In this document: one piece after another, positions 1-8,392 of the stretch | How positions within the stretch are numbered: position 1 is the stretch's first letter | How the letters are laid out: each line of letters begins with the position of its first letter | Origin: J014 sp964486055 | GTDB lineage: Bacteria > Acidobacteriota > Blastocatellia > Pyrinomonadales > Pyrinomonadaceae | Direction of reading: 5' to 3' | Assembly: GCA_964486055.1 (NCBI GenBank) | Contig: CAZALE010000005.1 | Span: 62,001-126,000 of the forward strand | DNA length: 64,000 nucleotides | Program-made: the position numbers and the translations under genes | Notes under the pieces: model-generated | Told to the model about the DNA's origin: nothing | Database searches by the model: none | The model's input: the letters and a program-made list of their open reading frames with translations, nothing else

Positions 1-1
1 C

Positions 2-445
2 AAATTGTCACAAATACTGCTGATGGTGATTTTTTTTAACGTTTTCGCAACTACTATGTTGTATTTATTTCCGGAACCAGAGAATGAATTCATGAAGCTG
101 CTTCGTAGTTCGCCCAAGGCATTGTATATAACCGCCGTCTTAGCAGTCTCAACGGCTCCAATAGTGGAAGAGATTGTTTATCGAGGTATTTTGTATGGTG
201 CATTTCAAAAAAAATTTGGTGTGCTAGTTAGCATCACTTTGGTGAGCACTTTGTTCACTTTAGTACATGTTCCACAGTATTACCCAAGCATATTAACGAT
301 CATTATGATTTTCCTGTTGAGTTTCATGTTAACTACGATAAGAGCATACTCAGGCGCTTTACTGCCTTGTATCATAGTTCATTTTATTCACAATGCTATA
401 CAAGCAGCAGTTTTGGTTCTACAGAGCTTTTCCACGAGTAACTAG
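2..445 (+). CDS. CPBP-family intramembrane metalloprotease (5' partial)
   Basis: The frame is open to the left edge, so the N-terminus lies outside the window; the first TTG in frame (position 5) is not a credible start. The visible part has several hydrophobic helices. It carries the CPBP/CAAX-protease signature: an EExxxR motif (VEEIVYRG), then a histidine in FTLVHVPQ and a second in the last helix (HFIHNA). These are the glutamates and histidines that bind the catalytic metal in this family, related to Rce1 and to bacteriocin-immunity proteases. The protein would act within the cytoplasmic membrane; its substrate cannot be told. It converges on the SDR gene and the two stop codons overlap by three bases. 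Family assignment is firm, biological role unknown. Confidence 0.85.
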   Translation, partial: KLSQILLMVIFFNVFATTMLYLFPEPENEFMKLLRSSPKALYITAVLAVSTAPIVEEIVYRGILYGAFQKKFGVLVSITLVSTLFTLVHVPQYYPSILTIIMIFLLSFMLTTIRAYSGALLPCIIVHFIHNAIQAAVLVLQSFSTSN

Positions 446-1191
446 GTAACGGCGCCCCCATCAATGATGACGACCTCTCCATTCATGAAGGAATTTCTGT
501 CACTAACTAGAAATGCAGCAAATTCCGCAAGTTCAAAAGGGTTGCCCATTCTACCTTTTGAAACCCAAAATTCATGCATTTCAAGAAGACGTTTCGGTAA
601 GGCGTGGGCGAGTTCCGTGTCGAATATTCCTGCTGCTATCGCATTTACGGTGACCCCGAAATTAGCGGCTTCTCGTGCAAGACATTTAGTAAAGCCTATC
701 ATTGCAGCTTTAGAGGTTGCGTAGTGAACTGAAGTTGGCAAAGAGCGTATGGCCCCGACAGAGGTTATGTTTAAGATTGCCCCTACTCGCTCACGTATCA
801 TTTGCTTATAGAATGGTTTAGTTACTGCAAAGAGGCTATTTACGTTTGTATCTATTACCCAATCCCAAGACTTATCTGTAGTGGTTGCAAAGCTATCGGC
901 TTTGTTGACCGCGGCATTATTAACTAACACGTTTATGGCTCCCCAAGCTTCCTTAATTTCCCTAGCGATGCGTTTCATCCCCACTCTATCAGTAACTGAG
1001 ACTTTAAAGGCCATGGCACGGCGACCATAGGATTCTATCTTTGCTTTAACTTTGGCTGCTAAATCATCTGAGGAATGATAGTTAAAGGCTACATCTGCAC
1101 CCTCTCTAGCAAAAACCTCACATATGGCTGCTCCGATTCCTCGGGTGCCCCCGGTAACAAAAGCTCGTTTCCCTTCTAAAAGCAGGCTCAA
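442..1191 (-). CDS. SDR-family oxidoreductase (FabG-like)
   Basis: This is a classical short-chain dehydrogenase/reductase of 249 residues. It has the Rossmann motif TGGTRGIG at residues 13-20, NNAA at 91-94, and the catalytic set Ser144, Tyr157 and Lys161 (YATSK). It most resembles 3-oxoacyl-ACP reductases (FabG), which reduce 3-ketoacyl-ACP with NADPH, but many SDRs of unknown substrate look the same. The start is a TTG preceded closely by a GAGAGGG ribosome-binding site; the only nearby ATG is out of frame and quickly terminated. It stands alone with no other fatty-acid synthesis gene beside it, so a housekeeping FabG role is not supported by context. Confidence 0.85.
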   Translation of the reverse strand: MSLLLEGKRAFVTGGTRGIGAAICEVFAREGADVAFNYHSSDDLAAKVKAKIESYGRRAMAFKVSVTDRVGMKRIAREIKEAWGAINVLVNNAAVNKADSFATTTDKSWDWVIDTNVNSLFAVTKPFYKQMIRERVGAILNITSVGAIRSLPTSVHYATSKAAMIGFTKCLAREAANFGVTVNAIAAGIFDTELAHALPKRLLEMHEFWVSKGRMGNPFELAEFAAFLVSDRNSFMNGEVVIIDGGAVT

Positions 1192-1328
1192 AACCCTCTC
1201 ATCTCCCTTGAGAATTTTTTCAAAATCATTAGGTTAATTCAAATAAAGAAAAAGTCAAATTTAGATAAGTAAGCTTGTGAAAATAAGGTTATTTTGCTCG
1301 CTGCAACCTAAAGCTTTCGTTTTGTGAA

Positions 1329-1952
1329 CTAAGATTTTTCTAGCATTGCTGATTTTTTCAGTATTACTTTTCTGCCCCTAACCTCGATTTTATTTTCGGC
1401 AATTAATTTTAGTGCTTCTACGTAGATTTTATGCTCTTGTTCAAGAATTCTGGCGGATAGGCTCTCAGGTGTATCGTCATCTTTTACTTCTACGGCTTTC
1501 TGTAAGATTATTGGCCCGTGATCTAATTTTTCATCTACAAAATGAACGGTACAACCAGAGACTTTAACTCCGTACTCGATTGCTTGTTTTTGTGCGTCCA
1601 ATCCTGGAAAAGCTGGTAGCAGGCTGGGATGAATATTGACAATGCGGTTCGGATAAGCCTCTATGAATTTTTTCGATAGAAGTCTCATGTAACCTGCTAA
1701 GCACACGACCTCTACTTTACGTTTACGCAGCTCTGTAACTATCTTTTCATCATGCTCCTCACGATTTAATCCTTTACGCTCTATTATCAGAGTTTCGATG
1801 CCGCATAACTTGGCTTTTTCTATGCCTGCTGCGTTTGGTTTATCGCTTATCACTACTGAAACTTTTGCATTTGGTATCTCGCCATTCTCTACCGCCTTAA
1901 TTATCGCGAGCATGTTTGATCCGCGGCCGGAAATCAAAATACCTATGTTCAT
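1329..1952 (-). CDS. purN: Phosphoribosylglycinamide formyltransferase PurN
   Basis: PurN transfers a formyl group from 10-formyl-tetrahydrofolate to GAR, the third step of purine synthesis. The N-terminus has the phosphate-binding ISGRGSNM motif. The folate site follows with the catalytic Asn and His in NIHPSLLPAF and the catalytic Asp in KLDHGP. Length (207 residues) is usual for the family. The ATG at 1952 is preferred over the GTG two codons upstream because PurN proteins usually begin with Met directly before this strand. The upstream small secreted protein gene ends 7 bases before this start, so the two are probably cotranscribed, without an obvious functional link. Confidence 0.95.
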   Translation of the reverse strand: MNIGILISGRGSNMLAIIKAVENGEIPNAKVSVVISDKPNAAGIEKAKLCGIETLIIERKGLNREEHDEKIVTELRKRKVEVVCLAGYMRLLSKKFIEAYPNRIVNIHPSLLPAFPGLDAQKQAIEYGVKVSGCTVHFVDEKLDHGPIILQKAVEVKDDDTPESLSARILEQEHKIYVEALKLIAENKIEVRGRKVILKKSAMLEKS

Positions 1953-1959
1953 CCCCACT

Positions 1960-2418
1960 TTATTGCATTATCTCCTTGATTGCGTTTTCGAAAATTGAGA
2001 GCTTTTTTCTGGTGCGCTTTACGATATCAGCCTCTTCAGTATAGTCTTGCAATAGGAGCCACAGATCAACCTCTAACTGAACTTTTCTGACAATCAACTT
2101 GCCAAGCGCTATGGTTAACTTCGACGCATTATTTGGATTTGTCGCGAGAAGACGATTCAATTCTTGATTGAGTTTTTCTATTTCATAGCGTATCTGCTGA
2201 ATTTTGGGATACTTATCCGTGTAAGATACCGAAAGGTCCTCTAAGGTAGACTCGAGTTCAACTTTCCGTAGAAGCACCTCTGCGTATGCTGGCGAGGATT
2301 TTATTGGATTTTCTTTTTGTTCCTTTTGAACTATTTGTTTTGACTGTGAAAAGGCTGATGTGGAAAGTAGCAAAATGCATGTGATCATTGATAAGAGCAG
2401 TAAACTTAGATTTTTCAT
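1960..2418 (-). CDS. Small secreted coiled-coil protein
   Basis: A 152-residue protein with a clear signal peptide (hydrophobic stretch LLLLSMITCILLLS, cleavage probably after SAFS). It is followed by a charged, strongly helical region. One segment (YTDKYPKIQQIRYEIEKL) resembles the Y/HP-K..L..EI.L segment found before the second membrane helix of Wzz/GNVR chain-length regulators, but there is no membrane helix after it. The reading frame extends upstream, but the start at 2418 has a very good ribosome-binding site (AAGGAGG) and places the signal peptide at the N-terminus. Function unknown; periplasmic location inferred. It lies between dus and purN in what looks like one transcript. Confidence 0.75.
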   Translation of the reverse strand: MKNLSLLLLSMITCILLLSTSAFSQSKQIVQKEQKENPIKSSPAYAEVLLRKVELESTLEDLSVSYTDKYPKIQQIRYEIEKLNQELNRLLATNPNNASKLTIALGKLIVRKVQLEVDLWLLLQDYTEEADIVKRTRKKLSIFENAIKEIMQ

Positions 2419-2437
2419 AGGTGTAACCTCCTTAAGA

Positions 2438-3517
2438 TTAAACATTACAAGTTCCTGCTGGTGCGCATTCCGAGAAAGCATCACAAGAGGTAATTTCTAA
2501 ATCAGTTTCCGCTTCAATACGCCCATCTCCGTATGTTTTTTGTTGTTGAAGAGTCTCAAAGTAGATTGTTATATTGTCAAGGATTTCTTGAGCTGATTGT
2601 GAGTGATAGAGTTTCTGGCGGAATTGAGCACCTCCTATTAGGCCCTTTGTAAATTGACCAGCGAGCTGTTTCATTTTACCTAAAGCTGCGAATTCAGGCA
2701 TTTCTTCACATAACATCTCAAAGAACTCTAGAAGAACTGCTTTTTTCTCTTCTAAAGTTGGCTGATAAGGTTCTCTACCCTCTAATACGTCTTGAAACTG
2801 TCTGAAAATCCAAGGATTTTGCATTGCCCCGCGTCCTATCAAGATGCCATCGACACCAGATTCTTGCCATTTTCTAAGTCCATACTCTATTGTTGTTATG
2901 TCTCCATTACCAGATACGGGGATTGAGACTGCTTCTTTAACTTTTCTAATCACATCCCAATTAGCTAAGCCCTTATATCCCTGCTCTCTCGTGCGCCCAT
3001 GGACTGCAATATGTTCTACTCCACAATCTTCTGCTAATTTCGCCACTTCTACGGCATTTATCTCTGCATCGCTGTAGCCTATGCGCATTTTTAGAGTTAG
3101 CGGAATGGAAATAGCTTTTCTGACAGTTTTCAGTATTTGCTCGAGCCTGGGTAAATCACGCAACAAAGCACTACCGCCACCATGGCGGACCACCTTGGGT
3201 GCGGGACAGCCGCAGTTTATGTCAACTATGTCGGCTCCGACTTCTTCGATCATCTGTGCTGCCATTGCCATCCTCTCGGGTTGGGCCCCAAATATCTGTA
3301 TGGCAATAGGACGTTCAAACTCGTCAAATTTCATCTGACGCCAAGATTTTGGATTACTTCGCGTTAGTCCCTCTACAGAAATAAATTCTGAAACCACTAA
3401 ACCTACACCGCCACGCCTTTTTATGAGCCTTCGAAAAGTATAGTCTGTAACTCCTGCCATCGGTGACAGAATCAAGGGCGGATTGATCTCTATGTTACGA
3501 ATCTTGAAAGGCTTCAT
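2438..3517 (-). CDS. dusB: tRNA-dihydrouridine synthase (DusB type)
   Basis: An FMN enzyme that reduces uridine to dihydrouridine in tRNA D-loops. Visible family motifs are LSPMAGVTD near the N-terminus, the catalytic cysteine in DINCGCPAP, KMRIGY, the HGRTREQ motif, SGNGDI, and GRGAMQNPW in the FMN phosphate site. The ATG at 3517 is chosen; a TTG four codons upstream has no better context. About 359 residues, slightly longer than usual, because it ends in a cysteine-containing tail (CDAFSECAPAGTC) that I do not recognise from the family. The next gene starts 19 bases after the stop, so cotranscription is likely. Assignment to the DusB subgroup is by general resemblance. Confidence 0.92.
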   Translation of the reverse strand: MKPFKIRNIEINPPLILSPMAGVTDYTFRRLIKRRGGVGLVVSEFISVEGLTRSNPKSWRQMKFDEFERPIAIQIFGAQPERMAMAAQMIEEVGADIVDINCGCPAPKVVRHGGGSALLRDLPRLEQILKTVRKAISIPLTLKMRIGYSDAEINAVEVAKLAEDCGVEHIAVHGRTREQGYKGLANWDVIRKVKEAVSIPVSGNGDITTIEYGLRKWQESGVDGILIGRGAMQNPWIFRQFQDVLEGREPYQPTLEEKKAVLLEFFEMLCEEMPEFAALGKMKQLAGQFTKGLIGGAQFRQKLYHSQSAQEILDNITIYFETLQQQKTYGDGRIEAETDLEITSCDAFSECAPAGTCNV

Positions 3518-3836
3518 CTCTTGAACCAATTACTTAGATTAGCATATTTTCTGGCAAGACGATTATCGAAAGATGTCAGCAGGTTTTGAAAATTGATAAT
3601 ATTAGCTGACTAGGCATTAATAGAATTTCGTATAGGCAAAAGGCACTTATGTGCAGTTGATCCGATGAAATCTAATTTTAATGAATTAGAAGACAGACTC
3701 TGAGCCTAACCTCATACGAGCTTAGGGATATGCGGTTAATATCTTTGCTCACTAATCAAGAAACCACAGGCCGCTGCTATGAGTAAGCCTGTTATCCTCA
3801 TATGTTCGTGTGAGTCAGAGTTATAAAAAAAGAGTA
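3518..3836. other. Intergenic stretch upstream of dus
   Basis: About 320 bases without a credible reading frame. It must hold the dus promoter on the minus strand, but I see no convincing -35/-10 pair. No repeat or RNA-like structure stands out apart from the dps terminator that follows it. Confidence 0.5.
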
Positions 3837-3884
3837 AAATTGAAAAATCAGCCAGGCCTTTTTATACTACAAAAGACCTGGCTG
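3836..3884 (-). terminator. Intrinsic terminator of dps
   Basis: Read on the minus strand, CAGCCAGGTCTTTT pairs with AAAAAGGCCTGGCTG (one G-U pair) around a loop of about seven bases and is followed by ATTTTTCAATTTT. It lies four bases after the dps stop codon, the expected place for a rho-independent terminator. Confidence 0.85.
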
Positions 3885-3888
3885 AGGC

Positions 3889-4365
3889 TTAGGCTTGATT
3901 ATGGGCTTCGACTAGCCACAAGAGTTTATCAATCGATCTAGAGATTTCTGTAAAGATATCTGAAGTATCTGCATCACCTAGCTCTGCTGTTTCATCTATA
4001 TTTCTCCGCACTTTTGCGCCAAAATCTGCTAGAGCAGATGAGAGCGCCTCTACATGGGCACTACCCTCAAATATTTCATGTGGATACTCATTTAAAGATG
4101 ATTTTTGCGCAGCCACACGAACTGTACCTAATGCAGTGCCGCCTAATGCGGTAATTCTCTCAGCAAGAGTATCCACATGAGCCTCGATCTCCGTGGCTAC
4201 TTGATCGAAAAGCTCATGTAAGGCTATAAAGCTCATACCCTTTACGTTCCAGTGAGCCTGCTTTGCCTGCGATTTAAGATCAATCGCATCAGCTAAGCGT
4301 TGATTTAAGATTTCAATAACTTTTTCTCTTTTACCTTTCGGTAAGTCGATTTTTGTTTTATGCAT
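3889..4365 (-). CDS. dps: Dps-family DNA-binding ferritin
   Basis: A 158-residue Dps/ferritin-like protein that stores iron and uses hydrogen peroxide to oxidise Fe(II), protecting DNA in starved or oxidatively stressed cells; it forms a dodecamer. The family signature is plain: AHWNVKG (His38), LHELFD (His50, Asp54), the EAHVDTLAERI helix and the following LGG. These are the inter-subunit ferroxidase residues. The ATG at 4365 is used because GGAGGG sits just upstream; a TTG-started extension would run through that ribosome-binding site. The N-terminus (HKTKIDLPKGKREK) is lysine-rich, which could help DNA binding. The gene is monocistronic with its own terminator, and the promoter carries a PerR/Fur-like palindrome. 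Confidence 0.95.
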   Translation of the reverse strand: MHKTKIDLPKGKREKVIEILNQRLADAIDLKSQAKQAHWNVKGMSFIALHELFDQVATEIEAHVDTLAERITALGGTALGTVRVAAQKSSLNEYPHEIFEGSAHVEALSSALADFGAKVRRNIDETAELGDADTSDIFTEISRSIDKLLWLVEAHNQA

Positions 4366-4381
4366 ACTTTTTCCCTCCAAT

Positions 4382-4418
4382 TTAGAATTATTCTAATTTT
4401 AAATTATTTCAAAGTCAA
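4382..4418 (-). promoter_or_regulatory. dps promoter with PerR/Fur-like operator
   Basis: On the minus strand TTGACT (4413-4418), a 17-base spacer and TAGAAT (4390-4395) form a near-consensus sigma-70-type promoter. The -10 is embedded in a perfect 7-1-7 palindrome, TTAGAATNATTCTAA (4382-4396). This differs from the PerR box consensus TTATAATNATTATAA at only two symmetrical positions. Peroxide-controlled repression of dps by PerR is known in other bacteria; binding here is inferred. Confidence 0.7.
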
Positions 4419-4687
4419 GCATTAAAACACAATACTTGTCATTTATCTTGAATAGCTTTGCACATATGGAGTTTAGCTCACAAGTTTGGTTTAACTTTTT
4501 AATGCTGCTGTTTTTGAATGTTTTATTTGCATGATCAAGGATTTCTAAATTAGGCTCACTTGAGCGAGCGGTTAGAATGGATTTTCTTGGAGAGTTGAGT
4601 TGTTGTTACATTTGGTGACTTGCTTGGGAGTGATGTGTTCTACTGAGAGATTTTAATTTGAGTATCTAGAAAAGCTAAAATATTTTT
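4419..4687. other. Intergenic stretch upstream of tsaD
   Basis: The remainder of the dps-tsaD divergent region. No reading frame, tRNA or convincing promoter for tsaD could be singled out. Confidence 0.4.
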
Positions 4688-5758
4688 GTGTTGGTATTAG
4701 GCATAGAAACTTCTTGTGATGAGACTGCCGCGGCTGTCGTTCGTGACGGGAAATCAATATTATCATCGATAATTTCCTCTCAGGTAGAGCTTCATAAACC
4801 TTACGGAGGGGTGGTGCCAGAGTTGGCATCTAGAGAGCACCTCGAAAGGATTGAGCCAATAGTGAATGAAGCAATTTCTCGTTCCGATGTTACGTTAGAT
4901 GATATTGATGCAATAGCCGTTACTCAAGGTCCAGGTTTGATTGGATCTTTATTGGTCGGAGTTTGTTTTGCCAAGGCACTCGCATTTTCTGCCTCAAAGC
5001 CGTTTATAGGGGTTAATCACATTGAAGGCCATGTATTTTCCGTTGTTTTCGATAATCCACCTATTGAATATCCAGCACTTGCTTTAATTGTCTCCGGGGG
5101 GCATACCAATCTATTCTTTATTCCTGAGGCTGGGAAGTATAAGTTAGTTGCGAGGACGAGGGATGATGCAGCGGGAGAGGCATTTGATAAAGTAGCCAAG
5201 ATGCTTGGATTAGGGTATCCCGGTGGCCCGATTATCGAAAGATTAGCATCGGAAGGCGACCCTCATAGCATTAAATTTTCTGTTCCAAAAATCACCGATG
5301 GGAGACCAGACTTCAGCTTCAGTGGTTTGAAAACGGCTGTTGCGCGATACATAAAGGAAAAAGGGATAGAACCTGCTAAAGATGGGCAGGTATCAGAGGA
5401 AATAAAGAATCTGTGCGCAAGTTTTCAGTTAACTGCAATCAGGTCACTCGTCCTACCAATGGAGAAGATGGCTCTACAACTTAAGCCAAATACTTTGATC
5501 GTTGCAGGTGGCGTAGCTTGTAACATGCTTTTAAGGGAAGCCTCTGCTAAAGTAGCCCAAAAAATGAGCATACCGATTTATTTTCCGTCGAAGCATTTAT
5601 CAACCGATAATGCAGCTATGATAGCTGCTGCGGGAACATTTCATCTCGAGCGTGGCGAAAGGTCAGATCTCTCCATGACAGCAAATCCAATGATGCGTCT
5701 TCAAAATCTTGAAGTCGAGGACGAAGCATTAAAGAAGAGAGTACGTTACAGGATCTGA
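4688..5758 (+). CDS. tsaD: tRNA N6-adenosine threonylcarbamoyltransferase TsaD
   Basis: TsaD transfers the threonylcarbamoyl group from threonylcarbamoyl-AMP to A37 of ANN-decoding tRNAs, together with TsaB and TsaE. Visible are the N-terminal GIETSCDETAAAV motif, the metal-binding HIEGH (His111, His115), the ASKH-fold phosphate motif SGGHTN, and the late GGVACN and STDNAAMIA motifs. The length, 356 residues, is normal. The start is GTG at 4688 with no obvious ribosome-binding site. The other t6A genes are not nearby. It converges on glyA with only 23 bases between the stops and no clear terminator. Confidence 0.96.
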   Translation: MLVLGIETSCDETAAAVVRDGKSILSSIISSQVELHKPYGGVVPELASREHLERIEPIVNEAISRSDVTLDDIDAIAVTQGPGLIGSLLVGVCFAKALAFSASKPFIGVNHIEGHVFSVVFDNPPIEYPALALIVSGGHTNLFFIPEAGKYKLVARTRDDAAGEAFDKVAKMLGLGYPGGPIIERLASEGDPHSIKFSVPKITDGRPDFSFSGLKTAVARYIKEKGIEPAKDGQVSEEIKNLCASFQLTAIRSLVLPMEKMALQLKPNTLIVAGGVACNMLLREASAKVAQKMSIPIYFPSKHLSTDNAAMIAAAGTFHLERGERSDLSMTANPMMRLQNLEVEDEALKKRVRYRI

Positions 5759-5781
5759 CAGTTCTTTCATCAATTTTGTTT

Positions 5782-7074
5782 TTATCCTGCCGATACGGAC
5801 TCTACTTTTTTGTATCTTCTGGGATAGAGAGGGAACCTCTCAGCAAGCTCAGCCACTTCTTTTCTCACACGAGACTTTAATTCTTCAGAGTTCGGTTCTC
5901 TGATCACGGCTGCTATCATTTGTGCAATCTGTTTCATTTCTGGCTCTTTCATACCCCGGGTCGTGAGCGCTGGAGTCCCTAGTCTAATGCCTGATGCGAT
6001 GAACGGCTTGTTAGGATCAAAAGGTATCGTATTTTTGTTGACAGTAATGTTGACTTCTTCTAGTGCTTTTTCGGCTTCTTTACCGGTTATTCCTTTTCCA
6101 TTCAAGAACACGTCTACCAATAGAAGATGGTTGTCAGTTCCGCCTGAAACTAATCTTAATCCTTGTTCTCTCAGTTCCTGTGCCAGTGCTTGAGCATTAG
6201 CAAGAATTTGTTGTTGATACTGCTTGAAGTCGTCTCGTAAGGCTTCACCAAAAGCCACGGCTTTGCCGGCTATTATGTGAACAAGAGGGCCACCTTGAAC
6301 ACCCGGGAATACGGCTCGGTCTATATCTTTTGCGAACTCTTCTTTGCATAAGATCAAGCCGCCGCGCGGTCCTCGAAGGGTTTTGTGTGTAGTTGTAGTT
6401 ACGAATTCACAATGAGGAACCGGAGAGGGATGTAAACCTGTAGCCACCAGACCTGCTATGTGTGCTATGTCAGCCATGATTTTTGCCCCGACTGAGTGGG
6501 CTATATCGCTTATCCTCTTGAAATCGATGACTCTTGGATAAGCGGAGGCACCACATATTATCAATTTTGGTTTATGCTGCTCAGCTAACTTTTGGAGTTC
6601 TTCATAGTCGATTTGCTCGGTTTCGCGATTAACGCCATATTCGATTATTTTGTAGTACATCCCTGAGAAATTCAGGGGGTGTCCATGTGTTAGGTGACCT
6701 CCGTGAGACAGGTTCATTCCTAAAATCGTATCACCGGGTTGCAGAGTGGCTAGAAAGACTGCCATGTTCGCTTGCGCCCCCGAATGAGGTTGGACATTAG
6801 CGTGTTCTGCTCCGAATAGTTGTTTAGCTCTATCGATAGCAGTTTGCTCCACTATATCAACAAATTCGCACCCACCGTAGTAACGCTTTTTAGGATAGCC
6901 CTCGGCGTATTTGTTTGTAAAAACTGATCCCATCGCCTCTAGAACTGCTTCAGAAACGAAATTCTCCGAGGCTATCATCTCAAGACCGTTCGCTTGCCGT
7001 CTTACTTCGTTATCAATTGCAGAACTTATCACGGGATCTACTTCATTTAAACTTGAATTAAAAAAGCTATTCAT
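5782..7074 (-). CDS. glyA: Serine hydroxymethyltransferase GlyA
   Basis: PLP enzyme interconverting serine plus tetrahydrofolate with glycine plus 5,10-methylene-tetrahydrofolate. The PLP lysine lies in TTTTHKTLRGPRGG. The N-terminal LEMIASENF and NKYAEGYPKKRYYGG motifs are typical, and the length of 430 residues is usual. The ATG at 7074 has an AGGAGAAT ribosome-binding site. It follows rpiB with only 10 bases between them, an arrangement seen in several other phyla, so rpiB-glyA is probably one operon. Confidence 0.97.
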   Translation of the reverse strand: MNSFFNSSLNEVDPVISSAIDNEVRRQANGLEMIASENFVSEAVLEAMGSVFTNKYAEGYPKKRYYGGCEFVDIVEQTAIDRAKQLFGAEHANVQPHSGAQANMAVFLATLQPGDTILGMNLSHGGHLTHGHPLNFSGMYYKIIEYGVNRETEQIDYEELQKLAEQHKPKLIICGASAYPRVIDFKRISDIAHSVGAKIMADIAHIAGLVATGLHPSPVPHCEFVTTTTHKTLRGPRGGLILCKEEFAKDIDRAVFPGVQGGPLVHIIAGKAVAFGEALRDDFKQYQQQILANAQALAQELREQGLRLVSGGTDNHLLLVDVFLNGKGITGKEAEKALEEVNITVNKNTIPFDPNKPFIASGIRLGTPALTTRGMKEPEMKQIAQMIAAVIREPNSEELKSRVRKEVAELAERFPLYPRRYKKVESVSAG

Positions 7075-7084
7075 AATGATTCTC

Positions 7085-7528
7085 CTACTGTTGTTCTTCG
7101 AGTTGCTTTATTTTCTCTATTCTTTTAGCATGTCTTCCGCCTTCAAATTTCGTCTCAAACCAAGCCTTTAGTATTTTGTGGATTTCTTCCTCTGATAAAA
7201 CTCTCGCTCCGATGGCTAGAACGTTTGCATTATTATGCTGGCGTGCAAGGCGGGCTGTTTCCTCATTCCATGCCTGTGCTGCTCTTATCCCCTTGATTTT
7301 ATTGGCAGCTATTGCGATGCCGATACCCGATCCACAAATTACTATTCCTTCATCAGCTTCTCCTGCTGCCACTTTTTTGCCAACAGCAGCTCCAAAATCC
7401 GGATAATCCACTGGCTCGGGTGAGTAAGTGCCTAAATCCTCGTACTCAATTCCCATTTCATCCAGTACTCTTTTGATTTTCTCCTTAGTCTCGTAGCCAG
7501 CATGATCAGCGCCAATCGCTATCTTCAC
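7085..7528 (-). CDS. rpiB: Ribose-5-phosphate isomerase B
   Basis: RpiB interconverts ribose-5-phosphate and ribulose-5-phosphate. The family is recognised by MKIAIGADHAGY at the N-terminus, the CGSGIGIAIAANK motif with its active-site Cys, and the HNNANVLAIGAR segment. It is 147 residues, as usual. The start has a good AAGGAGAT ribosome-binding site. It is the first gene of the likely rpiB-glyA operon. Confidence 0.96.
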   Translation of the reverse strand: MKIAIGADHAGYETKEKIKRVLDEMGIEYEDLGTYSPEPVDYPDFGAAVGKKVAAGEADEGIVICGSGIGIAIAANKIKGIRAAQAWNEETARLARQHNNANVLAIGARVLSEEEIHKILKAWFETKFEGGRHAKRIEKIKQLEEQQ

Positions 7529-7601
7529 AACCTATCTCCTTTCTAGAGTCAAGCATAGCACATATAGAAAGTGGCAATAAATGTATAGTTATCTGAAAAA
7601 T

Positions 7602-8192
7602 TTATTCATGCTCGCTGAAAATTTGCGATGTAATTTTAAAAAATTGATAAAAGCCGATTACTGAACCAAGTATTATTCCGGCCACGATGCCAATAGGTTT
7701 GCTTTCCAGTAGTGTATCAACGATCCATCCGATTATCATCATAAAAACTATTGAGGTTACTAATCCAATGGCCGCACTCCATGCTAATCCACCTTCTCTT
7801 ATGGTCCGACCTAAGCCCGAATCCTCTGCATGATTTTCATTGGTGGTAGACTCGAGAAATGAAAGTGAAGGAGCATCTTTTTTCAACCCTCTCGCCCGAA
7901 TGATCTTATCGTGTGATGTGGGTAAGTGAGGCTCTATCTCTGCTGTAAAATCTTCATTTTTTTCTGATTTTTCATCGACAATCTCGGCATTAGAACTACT
8001 GACTTCATCTGTCACGGCAGAGGAAATGGAGGCAGATGAGTTAATGGAATCAGTTAGCTTGTCTTCCTCTAAGGATGAAACAGTGTAGTCTTCTTGAATT
8101 TCCTGCAACTTTTCAATTTGAGCCTTTATTGATTCCAGCGATTCCGTATCCTTAGATTTTTGATTTTCCTCTTCTAAATCGAAGATAGGCAT
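7602..8192 (-). CDS. AtpZ/AtpI-like membrane protein with long acidic N-terminus
   Basis: About 196 residues. The first two thirds are acidic and low-complexity (many Glu, Ser and Asp), likely disordered. The last 75 residues carry the AtpZ/AtpI pattern: two membrane helices (AAIGLVTSIVFMMIIGWIVD and IGIVAGIILGSVIGFYQFF) separated by a short loop. These proteins often sit ahead of ATP synthase operons and help Mg/Ca supply or c-ring assembly; no atp genes are in this window, and the long N-terminus is atypical. ATG 8192 is preferred because GGAG precedes it at a good distance. A TATAAT lies a little upstream, but no clear -35 goes with it. Confidence 0.6.
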   Translation of the reverse strand: MPIFDLEEENQKSKDTESLESIKAQIEKLQEIQEDYTVSSLEEDKLTDSINSSASISSAVTDEVSSSNAEIVDEKSEKNEDFTAEIEPHLPTSHDKIIRARGLKKDAPSLSFLESTTNENHAEDSGLGRTIREGGLAWSAAIGLVTSIVFMMIIGWIVDTLLESKPIGIVAGIILGSVIGFYQFFKITSQIFSEHE

Positions 8193-8360
8193 CCTTATTC
8201 TCCGCAAGTTTTCCCAATTTATTAACTCATTATACTCTGACTGAGATCGCAAGTATAAGCGCTTTGTTTAGTTATTTGAACGTATGATTTTCAACGTTAA
8301 AGAATCGAGACTTCTTATTGATAATTGATAGTATCTTTAAACGAAACAAGGGGCGAAAAG

Positions 8361-8392
8361 GGCAAAAAAGAACGCTCGGCTTTTACCGAGCG
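8361..8392 (-). terminator. Intrinsic terminator of a putative RNA gene
   Basis: On the minus strand a perfect 7-bp stem, CGCTCGG / CCGAGCG (8373-8392, loop TAAAAG), is followed by TTCTTTTTTG. No protein gene ends here, so it probably ends the structured RNA described in the next entry. Confidence 0.75.
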
